Assembly (NCBI GenBank): GCA_014529385.2
Contig: CM043961.1
Coordinates: 12,866,978 to 12,930,977, forward strand
DNA length: 64,000 bases
Source: Adiantum capillus-veneris
Lineage: Eukaryota > Streptophyta > Polypodiopsida > Polypodiales > Pteridaceae
Direction of reading: 5' to 3'
Below the pieces are notes generated by a model. That model made no database searches. It was not told where the DNA came from and saw nothing but the letters and a program-made list of their open reading frames with translations. Below, one piece after another: positions 52,201 to 63,965 of the stretch; position 1 is the stretch's first letter; every line of letters starts with the position of its first letter. Both the position numbers and the translations under genes were made by a program.

Positions 52201-54840
52201 CCTCGAGGTAAAGTTTCACAATCTGAGGAGTATCTGCCAGGTCCTCCTCCTCCATCCACTTCGCATCCAATGCAGGATAGTTCTTGAACTTAACCAAGAA
52301 CTGCCTTCAGACTTTACCGTTATTCTTCGTATCCTTATGTGCCAAAATCTGTTCAGGAACAAGGATCTCCTCGTTTTCTTCCACTTCGGGTTGCTCATCA
52401 GGCTCCCCATCATCAGACACATCACCCTTAAAAGATTACAAGAGACTCACATGAAATGCATTGTGAATCCTCCAAGTATCAGGCAGTTTCAGTCGGAAGG
52501 AGACATCATTCATCTTTTCAGTGATCTAGAAAGGTCCGTAGTATCGCGTACTAAGCTTTGGAAAAAGCCTCTCCTTCCCTTTTTCTTTCTCAGGTGTGCC
52601 TTCTCAGAATGTAACAGCCCCCAATCATCCTCCTTCAATTTCAAGTCGCGATGATGGCGATCCGCTGCCTTTTTCTGTCGTTCTTGAGACTTCTGCAATG
52701 TCTCGCGAACCTTGGCAAAAGTTGTGTCTAAGTCTCGCGTATATTCATTCGCTTCAAAGATCTTATCTTTCGTGCTTAGGAAGGGTGGAACCTTTGTAGC
52801 ACCTTCAACAATCTCAAATGGCGCCTTCCCCTTCGAAGAGTGTATCGTGTTATTGTAGGCAAATTCCACCAAAGGTAGGTACTTTTCCCATTGAGTTTTA
52901 TGATCTAATATATAAGACTTCAATAAACCTAGAACCACTGAATTTGCAATCTCGGATTGCCCACCAGTCTGCGGGTGGAACGATGACGAGAACTGCAACC
53001 GCGTGCCAATGTTCTTCCAAATTGCCTTCCAAAACAAACTCGTAATCTGGGGTCTCTGTTGGAGACAATCGTCTCAGGCATGCCATGTGATCTGAAGATC
53101 TGTGCCAGAAACAGTCTTGCTAAGTGATCCGGCTTGACTGTTTTCTTCACTGGAATGAAATGAGCCTGTTTGCTAAATCTGTCAATAACAGTCCAGATAC
53201 CATCGTGACCGCTTTGTGTTCACGGGAGATCAAAAATGAAATCCATTGCAATACTTTCCCAGGGGCGGGTGGGTATGGGTAAAGGCTGTAACAATCCCTG
53301 TGCTTTATGCCTGTCAAACTGGACCTTCTGGCATACTAAGCAACTGTGCACGAACTCTTCCACATCCTTCTTGAGTCTCGGCCAATAGAAATATCTCTCT
53401 ACCCCTTTCATAGTGGTAGCAATGCCGCGGTGACCCGTAAAAGGTGGACAATGGCATTCAGTCATAACCTTTTCCCTCAACGACTGTGTAACGCACAACA
53501 TGGTTTTTCTCATCAAGTAGCCTTCCCGAATGGAGTATCTTGCTACTGTCTCCCCATCCCGTATCCGCGTGAAAACATCTGCAGAATCTGTATTTGTGGC
53601 ATACTGGTCGACCGTATCCTCGAAGCTCCTATGATGTATATAAGACCATATCCTCGAAGCTCCTATTATGTTTCGCGGAAATAGCCATAGTTAACGGCTT
53701 CCGAGACAAAGCATCTGCCACCACATTCTTCTATCCCTGCACATGGACAATCTAAAAGTGAAACTGTGACAAGATGTTCGCCCACCGCATCTGCTTTTCC
53801 GAAAGCTGCTTCTGTGACAAGAAGTAGCGCAAACTCTGATGGTCTGTAAAGACAGTAAAATCCGCTCCGAGTAGGTAATGCCACCACTGATTAAGAGCAT
53901 GGATAACTGCCAAAAGCTCTTTCTCATAAATCTGTGTTGTTATCTCCGGCCTTGAAAACAATCGGCTCTCGTAAGCAATGACATGGCCTTCTTGCATTAA
54001 GACCGCACCCAGACTACGACCACCAGCATCCACAGTATACTTCAAATGATTTCTGCAAGTCCGGCAAAGCCAAAACTGGTCCTGTAGTCAATTTCTCTTT
54101 CAATGTCTGAAAGGCAGTCACCTCTGTGGGTCCCCACGAGAAAGGGACTCCATTCTGTGGTCAAGATATGCAAAGTGGAAGCAACCTCTGCAAACTTTCG
54201 AATGAACCGGCTGTAGTATGAACACAGTCCCAAGAAGCTTCTAACTTCATGGACATTCTTCAAATCGGGCCAATCACGGGATAGTCTCTATCTTGGCCGG
54301 ATCCATTTGCACTCCTGCTACTGAGACAATGTGTCCCAAAAAGTGTATCTCTGGTGGGAAAAATTCACTTTTCTTTGCATTAATCACTAACTTGTGATCT
54401 CGTAATGCCTGAAAGACCTGAAGCAGATGATCTCTGTGTTCTACCTCATTCTTGGAGAAAACAATGATGTCGTCAAAGAAAGTGCCAACAAATAGCCTAT
54501 GCTCTCGAAAAATCCTGTCCATCATCCGGTTAAATGTTGCAGGAGCATTGGTTAAGCCAAAAGGCATCACCAAAAACTCAAATAACCCAAAAGTTGTCCG
54601 AAAAGCTGTCTTGTAGACGTCTCCCGGCGCGATCCTGATCTGATGATATCCACTCTTCATATCAATCCTACTGAAGCAGGAGGATCCTTGTAATCTGTCG
54701 AGTATATCATCGATCCTAGGAATCGGAAATCTGTTCTTGATGGTGATTTTGTTGAGAGCTCTATAATTGATACACATTCTCCAAGATTCGTCTTTCTTCA
54801 AAACCAACAACACTGGAGAGCAATACGGTGAAGTACTAGG
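52200..54840 (-). pseudogene. Gypsy C RT, RNase H, integrase, chromodomain-like tail
   Basis: 54813-54274: RT with INYRALNKITIKNRFPIPRI, FSRIDMKSGYHQIRI, MPFGLTNAPATFNRMM and the catalytic FFDDIIVFS. 54263-54042: connection (EVRSFLGLCSYYSRFIRKFA). 54045-53752: RNase H (VDAGGRSLGAVLMQEG, YEKELLAVIHAL, FTDHQSLRYFLSQ). 53516-53220: integrase zinc region (CPPFTGHRG, CLVCQKVQFD) and SIAMDFIFDLP. 53037-52510: core end (SSFHPQTGGQSEIANSVV) and GPY/F region. About 52320-52205: KFKNYPALDAKW and LYLEAFGLA. Stops or shifts between these blocks show it is inactive, but the catalytic residues seen are intact. Confidence 0.85.
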
Positions 54841-57181
54841 CTAGACAAGACCCTTTTCCAAGAGGTCTTTCACTTGGTTCATAATCTCTTCATTCTGTGC
54901 TCCGCTCACATGGTAAGGTGGCCGGTTCGGCGGTGTGCTTCCAGGTATCAGATCAATGGTATGATCTTCAGGACGAGCATGTGGTAACTCGCGTGGTAGG
55001 CCTTGTGAGAAGCAATCGGCGTGAGAGTGGAGAAAATCTTGGTGTTCTTTATCAAGTTTAGACATGTTTGTCCTATCCTTATCGCTCAATTCTTTCATTA
55101 AGATCGAGTAAACAAACAGACTGGATTTCATTAATTTAGAAATGGCGGAAGCCGATACAATAGGGATAGACTCGCCCTTCAGTTTAATATCAAGTACAAT
55201 GGTTCTGCCCTTCTCTGTAGTCAAAGTCGCTTTCCTTGCCCGATAATCGACCACGGCGTTGTTCTTGTGGTACCAGGGAATCCCTAAGAGAACATCACAA
55301 CCCTCCAAAGGCATTATGAAAAAGTCCTCATGCCCCAAATACCCTTGACAATGCAACCGAAGTTTGCCAATGACAGGTGTAATGGCTACATCCCTGTCGG
55401 GTGCCGCTAGAATTGCCTCGGCAAGTGGTCCCATCCGATCGGGAGTGATCTCGAGCCGCGCCGCCAATTCCGGTGAAATGAAGTTGGCCTTGGCTCCTCC
55501 ATCAAAGAAGATCAAGGCCTTTTGATCTTTCACTTTGCCCCAAGCTCGGCAAAGTTCTGTACTCTCGTCCATGGTGTTGGGATCGGTACCCACACAATGT
55601 GGAACCAATCCTGTTTTCATCTTGCCTTTTCGTCCACGTTCCTCAGCTGCTCTCGAACTCTCAGGCCTGTCGTCGTCCTTATCATTCTGTGCCTTTTTAG
55701 GGCACTTCGCGGAGATATGTCCATGTTCTCCGCATCCAAAGCACTTCCCCTCCTTGATGAAGCGAGCTCGCTCCTGAGGAGTAAGCTTGGGTCGTGCATC
55801 CTTCTTCTCTGGGTTGCTCTTTCTCTTTCTACTTTCATTCACAGAAGTCTGTTCGGCTCGTTGTGTCATGGCCTCATTGGTGGGGTAGGTCAGATTGCCA
55901 GAGTGAATGGCAAAGCCCCGCTTCGCATGACTCATCAACTCCTGAATAGAAGCTGACTTCTGTTCCAAGCAGTGATCTCGGATCTCTGTAGGTAGACCCA
56001 AGGTGAACTGCTCAATCTGTTCTCTAAACGAGATCTTCTTGAATGAAGAGGTGGGTAGAAAAGAGCTCTAGAATCTCTCACAGTAAGCATTTATTGTATC
56101 TCTCTTGGTCATCCAAAGATGGTTCCAAGCAGCTCGTATGTCGCGTTCATACTCTTGCGCCAACCAAGAAGAAACAAAAAGCTTCTAAAATTTCAGCCAT
56201 TTAACTGGCGCAGTCTTGATTAAAAGAAGCGTGGACCACCAAGTTCGAGCATTCCCCTTAAAATAAGAGGTAGCTCTCCGAATCTTGGAGTGCTCTGAGT
56301 AGCGTCCTCCCGCGAAAGCGATGTCAAACTGCTATATAAAAGAGACAGCCTTCGAAGCATCTGAGTATCGTGAAAAAGTGTCAAATTTGATCGACTGTCC
56401 ACCTTCCTTAAACTCTCGGACTTTCTTGCTTTTATCTTCCAAAAAGTCATACTGGCTGGCTTTATAAAAATTCCTCTTATTCACATAAAAGTTTCCATCA
56501 TCGGAGTCTGAACTGTTTGTAGACGAGTCCTCTGTAGAATTGTCAGTCCTCACTAGGCGAGATTTAGACTTCTTTGCCTTTTTCTTGCCCTTTCCGAAAG
56601 GTTGTTTCTTGCTTCGCTTTTTGCCTTTTCTGTCTTCTTCGCTCGAATCTGAAGAGCTAGAAGAACTGTCAGAAAAAGAAGAAGAAGAAGAACTGGGTAC
56701 TCCTTCAAATCGAACATGCTTCTTTTGTTTCTTTGCTTTGTCAATGTCGATTGACGACCCAAATAACCCGGGAAGTCAGTGCCTTTCTTTTGCTTTTTGT
56801 CGTGCTTTTTAGCTTTCTTCTGCACGTCAAAAAGCTGAGCAATCCGTGCATCAACCACCTCTTCTAATTCCTTCTCCGAATATTGTTTGTGATCAGAAGG
56901 TTTCTTGAGAGCGGGTTTCGGGGGTGGTGTTGTGGTTTTCTGCCACTGCGCATGCACTTCCGGAAACGAAGTCTCGCTCATATATTTTGCCAATTTCGGA
57001 TCCTTCGCAAAACTGAGCATCATCTTTGTTGCATCGCCGATCAATTGACGACGCTTCATCTCTCTTTGCTCCGCCTGAGTAGGCCGAGGCGGGCCATGCT
57101 CTCTGCCGGAATCTTCGTTGTGATCCCTGTCCGCATCTCCGGATGCAAAGGGAGTCAACTGATCCTTGTGTGAAGCCATAG
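54841..57181 (-). pseudogene. Gypsy C gag and protease
   Basis: Gag starts at an ATG at about 57179 (MASHKDQLTPFASGD), with a Lys-rich then Ser/Glu-rich middle (SSSSSSFSDSSSSSSDSSEE in a shifted frame) and gag-domain remnants to 56000. The open block 56001-54841 (386 codons) has a CCHC knuckle at about residues 87-100 (CFGCGEHGHISAKC, intact). It is followed by a retropepsin-like region at about 160-265 (FFDGGAKANFIS, then CDVLLGIPWYHKN). The usual D-[ST]-G active-site triplet reads D-G-G. The block ends in the N-terminal leader of RT (DHTIDLIPGSTPPNRPPYHV). Confidence 0.8.
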
Positions 57182-57236
57182 GTGCCGCGGAAGAAAAATT
57201 GGGGATCGGATTTCCCGTAGAAGAGAAATTGGCCGT

Positions 57237-57248
57237 GCTCTGATACCA
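57237..57248 (-). promoter_or_regulatory. Primer-binding site of gypsy C
   Basis: The minus strand reads TGGTATCAGAGC one base beyond the 5' LTR end, complementary to initiator-Met tRNA. Confidence 0.9.
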
Positions 57249-57249
57249 C

Positions 57250-57620
57250 TGTAACAGACTTGGACACTCCAAGTCAAGAATCAATCACGACAGCAACAAA
57301 TAACCACTTCAAAACAATTCACAGATCACAATAGATTTGCACTGGCACGGCGGAGTTCCGTGCCTAGAGATATTGGCCCCAAAGACTAGCACCCCTTTCG
57401 GTATTTCTTTATGTATTAATCAATGTCAAAGTACAAGAGAGCGGTTAGGGTTTCACTCTCAGACTCCACGTCTAGATGCTATGCAGAGTGAGCCCAAACC
57501 GCTAATTTAAAGTTTACAAGGGATGCCCAAAAGCAGAGCCCCAAAAGCTTCAGTTCCAAAAGCAAACTCTCTTTTTCTCTCACAAACTCACTTGAGTTTT
57601 TACAAAATAAAGCAAGGGAA

Positions 57621-57684
<64 letters not shown>

Positions 57685-57931
57685 GCTCAATGCGTAGTGA
57701 AAAAGCAAAATTGCCGTCGCTCAGCAGCTAAAAATCCGCTATAAAATCCAGATTCTGCCACGTCATCATGCCAGCGCATTTCACGGAAATTTCTCCTGTT
57801 GGTAGGGTTAGGGTTAGGGTTTAGGACAGGTTAGGGTTAGGGTTAGGGTTTGCAAAATTAGGGTTTTCAGCAACAATCAGGGCTAAGGTTTCCCGCATGC
57901 TCTCGGGCAGACACGTCATCACTTTGTGACA
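57250..57931 (-). repeat. 5' LTR of gypsy C
   Basis: 682 bp, TGTAACAGACTTGGACACTC ... CTTTGTGACA on the plus strand. It contains GGCCCCAAAGACTAGCACCC (about 57376), one (CT)n tract (57622-57680) and telomere-like TTAGGG units (about 57805-57870). It lacks the 283-bp duplication of its partner. Confidence 0.9.
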
Positions 57932-59588
57932 CTGAGACATACATGTAGTGGCCAAGTGGACAATTTCCAGACGCTGAAGTACCCAATCCAATTTATACGC
58001 AGCCGATACATCTCAGGCCAATGGATAACCTAGTTGGTGAACTAGGACATGCGGAGGAACAATCTCCCAAGCCATAATAGCTTATGCCAATCATACTCAT
58101 TCATAGGCAATAACTTGGATTGCGATAATTGACTTTGAGGCCCGCCGCCAATCCAAACAAGTGAAGAGTATGCATAATCAATTCTACATTGTCAAAGTGA
58201 TTGCGAGGCATAAACAAAGAGTCATCCGCATAGGCCTGACCAACAAAATGCTTCCTAGATGGAAGTGCGAGACCATGCAATCGACCAAAAGAAGTCAAGA
58301 AATCTAGAATACAAGCAAGGGGTGGGTAGCGATTGCATAGAGCAAAGCATTGAGAGGACAACCTTGTCTTACTAATCGTCTGAGAGGCCAAGGGTCTGTG
58401 AGATAACCATCCAACAAGTCCGCGGAAGAACTATGTGCATACAAGAAAAAAACCACGCAAGAAAGCTTGGACCCAAAGCCCAATTGTTTCATAACATTTG
58501 CAATGTGGTTCCAAAGAACAATATCAAAAGCCTTTTCAATGTCAACCTGCATGACCAATACATCATGCTGAGTATATTTTTGCATATTCCATGCCTATGA
58601 TGATATTGAACAGATAATCAGTAATTTGACGGCACAGAATGAAGCCATATTGAGATTGATGTAGGCCTTTATGCAGAAAACCCTTGAGACTATTAACAAT
58701 CATTTTAGCCATCAATTTATATACCACAAGCATGAGCGTAATTGGTCTCCAATGAGAGAACTCTTCACATAGTGCTTGCTTAGGTATCAGCTTGAGGAGA
58801 CCTTCTTCCCAAGAGGAGGGCAATTGCTGCTGTCCCAGGCCGTATTCATCATTATCAACAGTGGCAGCTTCAAGTCATCCCAGAAAGACATGAAAAATTC
58901 CACCGTAAGACCATCCCAACCAGGCGCTTTCCAACGGCCCAAATCAAGCAAGCTAGCATACAATTCCGATTCAGTAAAAGCAACCTCCAAATCTTGATCC
59001 TGCTGAATCGAAAGAATGGGAGTAACATGCGAAAGAAACAAGTGACGCGCTTGTAGGCTTTCTGTGTGGGAGGTAAAGGAGTCTCAAAGATCTTGCCATA
59101 ATGAGATTGCAGAACTCGAGTCAGCTCTGATAAGGAGGAGATCCACTCCCCCGATGGAAGTTTGATTCTCTTAATAGCTTGAGATTGCCTAGAATGATGC
59201 GAATGTCGGAAGAATTGCTTAGAAGCGCAACCTTTGTCTGTAAGAGCTTGTTGACGAGCTCGTGTTTGCCATTTAGCCAGTTTCCTCTCATCATTATGCC
59301 ATAACAAGGTGCGAGCAGATAACAACTCAACCACCTGAGTTCATCAAGAGAGGAAGTGTTGGCGAGTTGCATCAATCTATGACAGGTATCCTTTGCCCGC
59401 ATAACTTTCTCTCTCATTTCCGACAAGTAAGACTCGCCATAATCTTGGATGACACATTGAACACGCATGACAAAACGGAACCAAGCTGTGTCCATATCAA
59501 GGAGCATCGGAGATGACAAAGGAGGAATGACACCCTCAATCATAATGCGAAACTGATCATGCTTAAGATAAGCATTGTTCACATGCAA
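57932..59588 (-). pseudogene. L1-type reverse transcriptase (main part)
   Basis: Frames at 59588-58870 carry the linker and the LGRWKAPGWDGLTVEFF entry motif. 58823-58563 gives LLKLIPKQ...FSHWRPITLMLVVYKLMAKM. 58585-58304 holds motif A (VDIEKAFDIVLWN) and RQGCPLNALLYAIA. 58391-58101 has motif C (QAYADDSLFM, catalytic YADD intact). The several frame breaks make it a relic. Confidence 0.75.
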
Positions 59589-59829
59589 AAGTCACTTCTT
59601 GGGTAGGGAGTCATTGGAAGCAATAGAGCCAAAATGTAACTTCAAGCATCCAGGAGCATGATCTGAAAGACAAAGCGTATAATCAATCCTCATGTCACAT
59701 ACAAAGTCATCATATTGCTGCATATTGAAAAGATACGAGCGGTCTAGTCGAGCCCGATATATAGATCGAGCAATATGCTAAAATGTGAAGCTTGGATCAT
59801 CCGCAATGCTAGACAATGGAGCATAAAAT

Positions 59830-61089
59830 GGTCCCATGATTGTCATTCCACATGAAGCATGTGAGAGTGGCCAGTAGTGTTATCCGCAAGTTTTGGCGCA
59901 TTATTAAAATCCCCACAAAGAAATGCATTGGAGCGCCAACAATATGAGGAAAGAGCACTGCACAACCTTGCCCTCTTAGCAGAAGCCATGAAAGCATATA
60001 GACTGCCAAATTCAAAGACTCCCCCATTAACACTAGGTTTGTGTTTGAGCCACATTAGTGGCTTGGCACCTCATTCTATAAAATTGTTTCTACGACTGTC
60101 AATTTTTCAATAAACCATGATCATAGGATACCATTGAGATCCTATGACGTAGAGGAAAACTCTAGTATACCATTTATCCCAAAAAAGTGTAAAATTAAAA
60201 TTTTTAATTTTCTAAAAATAGTAAGAAGCCACAAAACTGGCTTTTAAATTTGATACCATACACGTTTTTGAGGCCTAAACAAGCCGGAAGTTATTTTTCT
60301 AAAAATAGTATATGCATATATTCTCATTGTATACATATCCGTGTATTTTTCAAAAAACTTTCAATGTGCTTTGAAGGGTTTTAAGGGGTCTACATGGGAT
60401 ATCAATTCTTTTGAGTGAGTTTTGTTCGATTGTACCTAAAAGATGGCTCTAAAAAATAATAATTTACATGAAATTATTTATTTCTATTTTTTTTCAACTC
60501 CTTACATGCATCAAGAACCAATTCTTGAAAGGTTTTGATGAGGTTTTTTGTGGTTCATTAGAACAAGAATTTACAAAAATGTTGCTTATAGCCACAAAAG
60601 TGGCTCATCCTCACACAGCCCTAGTGTTAAGAATACATTGAACACCATCCATCTCCCATTTGGGTCATTGAAAACCAAAGTCGGGAGTAGCTCATGTCTA
60701 ACAAGCATAAGCACTCTAGAAAAACCTGTAGATCTTGCGTAGGCAATACAATAACCTGCAAAGTAAGAAGTTTGACCGACAAAATGATGTTGATTATGCT
60801 CTTGGAGAACAACAATGGCTGCCTTGCATGTATGTACATAGTGCCAGGTAAGCCGCCACTTATCGTGATTGCATAACTCACGCACATTATAGGATATGTA
60901 ATCCAAAGAACTATGCATCCTGTACAGTATATACAATGAGCGATGAGCTAAGAAAAAGGAGACTTGGGTAGAAGTGCCCATAGGCACATCCTCATCTACA
61001 GTGGGTATATGAGAAGACGCAACACAATCAGATCCAGGAGGATTCAAGAGAGTATTGCCGTGCGATGCAAAGGCTTCCCCTGTCACCAC
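59830..61089 (-). pseudogene. L1-type endonuclease, interrupted by the TTAA element
   Basis: 61089-60640 encodes the APE endonuclease N-terminal half (SYNVRELCNHDKWRL...IVVLQEHNQHH; the E of QE is the catalytic-type acid) up to GRWMVFNVF. After the insertion, 60030-59830 continues NGGVFEFGSLYAFMASAKRA to FLCGDFNNAPKLADN, the GDFN motif. One frameshift separates the halves. Confidence 0.75.
60031..60626. mobile_element. Non-autonomous DNA transposon, TTAA target, CACTAG termini (copy 2)
   Basis: 596 bp. Ends CACTAGGTTTGTG (left) and CACTAGGGCTGTG (right, complement), flanked by TTAA on both sides (60027-60030 and 60627-60630). Subterminal palindromes AGCCACATTAGTGGCT (left) and AGCCACAAAAGTGGCT (right) lie at the same relative place as the palindromes of the element at 2768-4105 but have a different stem sequence. 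No coding region. It interrupts the LINE endonuclease, which gives an independent proof of the boundaries. Confidence 0.85.
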
Positions 61090-61258
61090 TTGTAGGAGCG
61101 GGCAACTTTATCCCATGCCTCAGCCAAAGAAGTGTTATCATTGCAAGGAAGCTGTTTCTGAAAAACATTCTTCAAGGGGGGCACTTAATTGCGAGAAGAT
61201 GCCAAGAGGCGGGCTTTAATAGATTTCTTAGGCACCATCCAAGTTTGAGAGGAGGAAG

Positions 61259-61608
61259 TGTAACAGACTTGGACACTCCAAGTCGAGAATCTACCACGAC
61301 ACCACAAATAATCACTTCAAACAGTTCACAGTACACAATTGATTCGACATTGGCTTGGTGGAGTTCCGTGCCTAGAGATATTGGCCCCAAAGACTGGCGC
61401 CCCTTTTGGTATTTCTTTTTGTATTAATCTGTGCTCAAAGTACAAGAGTGCAGGCAAGCGCGCTCACTCAGGCTCTGTGTCCAGATGCTCTGAGTTATGA
61501 GGCCCTGCCTGCTTATTTAAAGAGTACAAGGGATGCCAAAAACGGCGCCCCAAAAGATTCTCATAAAAAGCTGTCTATAAAAAACTGTCCCTAAAATAAA
61601 GCAAAAGA

Positions 61609-61685
<77 letters not shown>

Positions 61686-61885
61686 ACTTGCGTTAAAAAA
61701 AACAAAGGATTTGCGTAGCCAAAACTGCCAGCGCTTGCGTAGACTTTTTGCGTAGATTAAAGCTGGATATTTCGTGCGCTTTCTTCCGCTTCAGCCTGGG
61801 GCGTTTTCATCTGCCACGTCAGCCTTGGGATTTCTTCCAGCCGTAGGGTGTGTGTATTGGGCAGCCACGTCACCAGTTTGTGACA
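61259..61885 (-). repeat. 3' LTR of gypsy D
   Basis: 627 bp, TGTAACAGACTTGGACACTC ... AGTTTGTGACA. It contains GGCCCCAAAGACTGGCGCCC (about 61385) and a (CT)n tract of about 72 bp (61612-61684) at the same relative place as in gypsy C. The telomere-like tracts of gypsy C LTRs are absent. Confidence 0.9.
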
Positions 61886-62479
61886 TACCCCCCTCTTGAA
61901 AGCATTGTAATCGCCCTCGATTACGCCTGCAAAATTGACAGAAGCCATAAATTGCCTTAGCAGACACTGACTGTTAGTAACGACGCACTAGGAACACACA
62001 TCTAGCACATGTACCAATCGACAGTCACATCATAGGACATTAGTAGACATCACATGACAAATCACATTCAACATTCATTCGGATCTTAGACCATGATTTA
62101 TCGGCAATGCAGTTAACAATCCCATCTAGAGTCACTCAGGACCTCATCGATGCCCGATTGACTAACCCCTATTGCAACCATGTCTATTGGAGATCATCGC
62201 GACCAAAATGCTGCAGTCATTTCGTCTATCAGTTCCTGCACTTAAAAACAAGTCAAGAACAAATCAGTTTCATATTTTTCTGGAATTCCATTTCATAAAG
62301 TCATACAGCAGAATACTGTCAGCTCTCAGTATCCGTGAAGCTCAAAGAGGCATCAGTGACTCTAGTATTCTAAATATCAAGGCATCTGTTGACAAAGGAG
62401 CGGAGTAACTCCCCTCTTGTGCAAACCCACTGCAGCAGATCTCGGGCCAAGCTGAATCCTGGGTTCCACTTGGAATAGA

Positions 62480-63965
62480 CTATGCTAAACCAAAAGCTTC
62501 AAGGTAAAGGTTCAAAATCTGAGGAGTATCTACTAGGTCCTCCTCCACCCTCCACTTCGCATCCAATGCAGGATAGTTCTTGAATTTAACCAAGAACCGC
62601 ATTCGTACTTTACTCTTAATGTTTCTGTTCTTATGTGCCAATATCTGTTCAGGAACAAGGATGTTTTCCTCCACTTTGGGTTGCTCATCAAGCTCCCCAT
62701 GTTCAGGCACATCACCTTTGAAAGGTTTCAAGAGACTCACATGAAATGCATTGTGAATCCTCCAAGTGTCATGCAGTTTCAGTCGGAAGGAGACATCATT
62801 GATCTTTTCAAAGATCTGGAAAGGTCCGTAGTATCTCATACTAAGCTTTGGAAAAAGCCTCTCCTTTTCCTTCTTCTTTCTTAGGCGTGCCTTCTCAAAA
62901 CGTAAGAGCACCCAATCATTCTCCTTCAATTTCAAATCGCGACGATGGCGATCCGCTGCCTTTTTTTGTCTTTCCTGAGATTTCTGCAAAGCCTCGCGGA
63001 CCTTGGCAAAAGCCGTGTCCAAGTCGCGCGTATACTCATCAGCTTCAAAAATCTTATCCTTCGTGCTTAGGAAGGGTGGAACCTTCGCAGCACCTTCAAT
63101 AATCTCAAATGGCGCCTTCCCCGTCGAAGAGTGTATCGTGTTACTGTAGGCAAACTCCACCAAAGGTATATACTTTTCCCATTGAGTCTTCTGATCTGAG
63201 ATATAAGACTTCTGAATTGGCAATCTCAGATTGCTCGTCAGTTTGCGGGTGTAAAGATGACGAGCAATGCAATCGTGTGCCAATGTTCTCCCAAATTGCC
63301 TTCCAAAACAAACTCGTAAATCTGGGGTCCCTGTCGAAGACAATCGTCTCAGGCATGCCATGTAATCTGAAAATCTGGGCCACAAAGAGTCTCGCTAAGT
63401 GATCCGGCTTGACTGTTTTCTTCACTGGAATGAAATGAGCCTGCTTGCTAAATCTGTCAATAACAGTTTAGATTTCATCGTGACCACTCTGTGTTCTCGG
63501 GAGATCAAAAATGAAATCCATTGCAATACTTTCCCAAGGACGGGTGGGTATGGGCAAAGGCTGTAACAATCCCTGTGCTTTATGCGTGTCAAACTTGACC
63601 TTCTGGCATACCAAGCAACTGCGCACAAACTCGTTCACATCCTTCTTGAGTCTCGGCCAAAAGAAGTATCTCTCTACCCCTTTCATGGTGGTAGCAATGC
63701 TGCGGTGACCCGTAAAAGGCAGACAGTGGCATTCAGTCGTAACCTTTTCCCTCAACGGTTGTGTGACGCACAACATGGTTTTCCTCATCAAGTAGCCATC
63801 CCGAATGGAATATCCCGCTAATGTCTCCCCATCTTGTATGTGTGTGAAAACGTCTGCAAAATCTGTATACATGGCATACTGACCGATCATATCCTCGAAG
63901 CTCCTATGATGTATCGCGTAAATAGCCAGAACCAACGGCTTCTGAGACAAAGCATCTGCCACCAA
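62480..63965 (-). pseudogene. Gypsy D integrase with chromodomain-like tail
   Basis: 63965-63468: MVADALSQKP (RNase H end), zinc-binding region (CLPFTGHRS, CLVCQKVKFD; the usual G after HR is S), SIAMDFIFDLP, ending at a stop near 63467. 63425-63141: KKTVKPDHLARLF and the core (SSLHPQTDEQSEIANSE), with a small deletion. 63385-62480 is open for 301 codons through the GPY/F region (RFEKARLRKKK, YYGPFQIFEKINDVSF), HNAFHVSLLKPF and KFKNYPALDAKWRVEEDL to LYLEAFGLA. A frameshift near 63200 joins the two frames. This is the best preserved integrase C-terminus in the window. Confidence 0.85.

Larger units (their letters stand above)
50638..57931 (-). mobile_element. Ty3/gypsy element C, complete with both LTRs
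   Basis: 7.29 kb on the minus strand: 5' LTR 57250-57931, primer-binding site 57237-57248, gag-pol 57181 to about 52200, polypurine tract 51601-51613, 3' LTR 50638-51600. Flanks TTGAG (50633-50637) and CTGAG (57932-57936) agree in 4 of 5 bases, as for an aged 5-bp target duplication. It is inserted in an L1-type LINE. Domain order PR-RT-RH-IN plus a chromodomain-like end makes it a chromovirus. Stops interrupt pol. Confidence 0.9.
49480..61258 (-). mobile_element. L1-type LINE, split by gypsy C and a TTAA element
   Basis: Minus-strand LINE in three blocks: 61258-60627 (endonuclease start), 60030-57932 (endonuclease end and RT), and 50637 to about 49480 (RT C-terminus and zinc-binding domain). 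Gypsy C (50638-57931) and the element at 60031-60626 are later insertions; removing them restores colinear LINE sequence. Its 5' side abuts the LTR of gypsy D at 61259. Confidence 0.8.
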
